64,000 nucleotides of DNA. Origin: Sphagnum compactum (taxonomy: Eukaryota; Bryophyta; Sphagnopsida; Sphagnales). Below, one piece after another: positions 61,481 through 64,000 of this stretch. Numbering within the stretch: position 1 is the first letter of the stretch; each line of letters opens with the position of its first letter. The notes under the pieces are model-generated. The model searched no databases and was not told where the DNA came from. It saw only the letters and a list, made by a program, of their open reading frames with translations. The position numbers and the translations under genes are program-made. The stretch is taken from positions 11,741,863 to 11,805,862 of the forward strand of contig OZ234496.1 of assembly GCA_965153455.1 (NCBI GenBank), given 5' to 3'.

Positions 61481-64000
61481 CTTGTCACACATTGGTGTAA
61501 TGATTAATACCAAATTTTTATGTTAGCTAATGACATGCAAAACCTTGTGGCAATTGTGGGAACATCTATGCATAATTCACAAGCAAAATGTTGCAAAAAA
61601 TTTACAACTACATCAAAATAAGTTCTAAGAACTTCACATGAAGCATGATGATGATGTTGTGAATCACATCAATACAATTGAAATCATGGTGCACCAACTA
61701 ACTAATCTTGGAAAAACAACTTTGGATCAAGCCATCATGACCAAGGTATTGTGGACTTTGCCATAGAATTTTTGCAACATGGTTTTTACATGGGACAACA
61801 TCTTGGTCACATAGTAAACCATCAAGAATCTCACATTTAAAAGAAAGTTGAAACTACATGCAAACATTGTTTGATGGAGGCAAAGATAAAGCACTTTCTC
61901 AAGTCAACCAAATCCCAACAACACACATAAAACAACCCTAATTGAAAACCAAAACAAATAAGCTGAATGGATTACATAGTTGAAGTGAAAGACAATGCAA
62001 TTTGTATCATGTCAAGGCCCATTGGGAAAAGGAGTGTGAGAAGAAAATTCAAAAAGTTAAGAAGTTAAAAGTGAAGTCAATGTAATTGTTGTCAAAGGAT
62101 TAGATAGTGATAGTGTTGCATTCATCACATGTGGAACCAAAAGCAACTTTGAAAACATTTGATATGTCGACAGAGGGGCAACTTAACACATGATAAACAA
62201 GCTAAAATGGTTTTATACATTTGAAAAAAATCCCTCCTTAAAGGTGACTAATCATGATTGTTGACAGTCGGAAGCTCTAGGTAGGTGGGGTTGGCAACAT
62301 CAAGATCTAATGTTTGATAAATGACAAGTGGAAGAAAGAGACTTTGTCAAAGGTGTTATATGTTCCAAAGTTGAAAAAGAATTTGTTTTCGATGGGGCAA
62401 GTTGCTAATAAAAGCTTTGTAATCATACAAATGAAAATGAATGTTTTTCATTAGTGAAGATGGGCATGGGATGAAAACTCTCATTAGGATTTTATTTGGA
62501 AATTTGTATGAATTACAATTCAAGTTTGAAATGCCCATGAGCCAAGGTAATGTTGTTATTAGCAAGCCTATTCCAATGAATGCACAAATCACATGGATAA
62601 AAAAGAGTTTGGGGATTTGGAATGAACATTTTGCCCATGCAAACAATGGTATGATCTTGCAAATGTTTTTAAACAATGCAATTTTAGGTATGCAACTTGC
62701 AACCAAGAAAAAAAAACTTGAAATTTGTGAGGGTTGTGCCCTCGGAAAGGACCAGCATCACCCTTTCCCAACTCACACACTAGTATTATGAGTAGAAAAG
62801 GCAAGAATGTTTTCATATTAACATGTTTAGACCCATGAACACAAACTCAATTGCAAGGTCCCAATACTTTGTTATATTTAAAGATGACTTTAACATCTAT
62901 CGATTTGTTTATTACATTTGGAACAAATTGAATGTCTTTGAAAAGTTTTAACTATTTTAGTCAATAGTCTTGAAAAAGACTGGTAATTCCATTAAGAAGC
63001 TTTGTAATGACAAGGGAAGTGAATACTTTCACAAAATATTCATGCAACACCTTGAACATGTAGGAATCTAACATGAATTGATAACTCCATATTCCCCTAA
63101 GCAAAATGGATCGACATAATGAAAACATATGATGCTTGTTGAAAACATTTAAAGCATGTTACATGCAAAATGACTATGGTATTGGGGTGGAATAACACAA
63201 ACATCATATGTGCTTAATCGATCTGGCATTCAAGTTCATACAACAAGGCTCCATTCGAATTGTAGACTAGGCAAAAACATCCAATGGATCATCTGCATGT
63301 GTTTAACAATGAGGTTTATGTCCACATACCAAAAGAGTTACAAATTAAACTTGATTCGAAAAGCTTGAAACATTTTTTTTGAAATATTGTTTTCATTCCA
63401 AAGTCTACCATTTTTGGGACACCAAGAAACAATGGATCATAATAAGTAGAAACATGACTTTTGAAGAAATTCCTTCATCTAATGACATTTCAACAACAAC
63501 CAATGAAAAATTTGGACTTTTCTCCAATGTTCAAAAAACATTTACAAGTCAATGAATTGATGGAAAAATGGACGATGTACATAGTGTGGATATAGTCATA
63601 GAGCTTCTACAACAATATTCACAAGCAAATAATGATCTGTTGTAGGAGCATGAGGTGGTGAAGCAAGACTAAAATCTTGTTGACAAACATGAAGCTTGTT
63701 GAATATTTCAAAGCTATCACAATCATAACATATTCAAGGGCCTTTGGATTGGAATGGTTTAAATATTGAACTACGTGAATTCCTTTGTGGGCCTAACTAA
63801 AAATATTGTCTTGCCTAAAGTTCTTGAAGTTATTTTAAGCAATTACATTTGTGGAGGCCAATTAGTGGCATGTAACAATTCAGTAGACAAGTTCCAATCT
63901 TTAAGCAAGAATGGATTTTGATTGATTTTCCTCCCATAAAAAATCTGTATCATGCAAATGGGTCTACAGTCCCAAAACCACTTCTTCTATTGGAAGCATT

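Larger units (their letters stand above)
58535..64000 (+). mobile_element. decayed Ty1/copia retrotransposon, split gag, runs off window
   Basis: Plus-strand reading gives copia domains in the right order, with many stops. A gag start lies at about 58640-58760 (NKEKFGMWKFQMNVML, then IVDSFAIEEKVDDENKWTKE). After a gap, gag resumes at about 61530 (CKTLWQLWEHL, HINTIEIMVHQLTNLGKTTL). A CCHC knuckle near 61990-62031 reads CNLYHVKAHWEKEC, with Tyr replacing the second Cys. A protease-like YVDRGAT (Arg in place of Ser in DSGA) lies near 62165. The pre-integrase zinc region at 62610-62775 has WNEHFAHANNG and CEGCALGKDQHHPFP. An integrase core with CNDKGSEYFHKIFMQHLEHV and ELITPYSPKQNGST lies at 63000-63115. 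Reverse transcriptase would lie beyond 64000. I found no LTR pair. Confidence 0.85.

Overview
This window looks like nuclear DNA from a land plant with a large, gene-poor, repeat-rich genome. It has spliced genes with GT-AG introns, 5'-AAACCCTAA-type telo-boxes and site II motifs, a plant-type CRIB-RhoGAP, long AT-rich intergenic stretches, and decayed copia and non-LTR retroelements. The GST-hemerythrin fusion gene, a class I know of from mosses and lycophytes rather than flowering plants, points to a non-seed plant (bryophyte, lycophyte or fern). That taxonomic step is inference.

I could rebuild four intact genes exon by exon, with splice phases that agree. (1) A DENND6-type Rab-GEF, minus strand, about 10.0-14.0 kb, five coding exons, 797 codons before the stop. 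(2) Ribosomal protein uL23/RPL23A, plus strand, 22.4-23.8 kb, two exons, 150 aa. (3) A cysteine-type GST fused to a hemerythrin-like domain (GSTH), plus strand, 37.6-40.0 kb, four exons, 491 aa. (4) A CRIB-RhoGAP regulator of ROP GTPases, minus strand, 43.9-46.3 kb, five exons, 465 aa. They look like unrelated neighbours: two housekeeping or trafficking genes, one redox/iron gene and one small-GTPase regulator. There is no cluster or operon logic.

Layout: 0-2 kb intergenic with a MITE-like element; 2.1-4.4 kb decayed reverse transcriptase element (minus); 6.6-10.0 kb broken coding-like sequence; 10-14.6 kb DENND6; 14.9-16 kb dispersed repeats and a second MITE; 16-21.9 kb AT-rich intergenic; 22-23.9 kb RPL23A; 24-35.8 kb intergenic with foldbacks and dispersed repeats; 35.8-36.8 kb a complex tandem repeat upstream of GSTH; 37.6-40 kb GSTH; 40.9-42.6 kb MITEs and a tandem duplication; 43.9-47.5 kb RopGAP and its leader; 47.6-48.1 kb GGTTCC-rich, hAT-like sequence; 49-58 kb intergenic with two minisatellites and two perfect hairpins; 58.5-64 kb a decayed copia element whose gag region is split by about 2.7 kb of AT-rich, satellite-like DNA.

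The most interesting items are the GST-hemerythrin fusion and its tandem-repeat upstream region, two families of short inverted-repeat elements with three copies each, and three perfect 19-25 bp hairpins in intergenic DNA.
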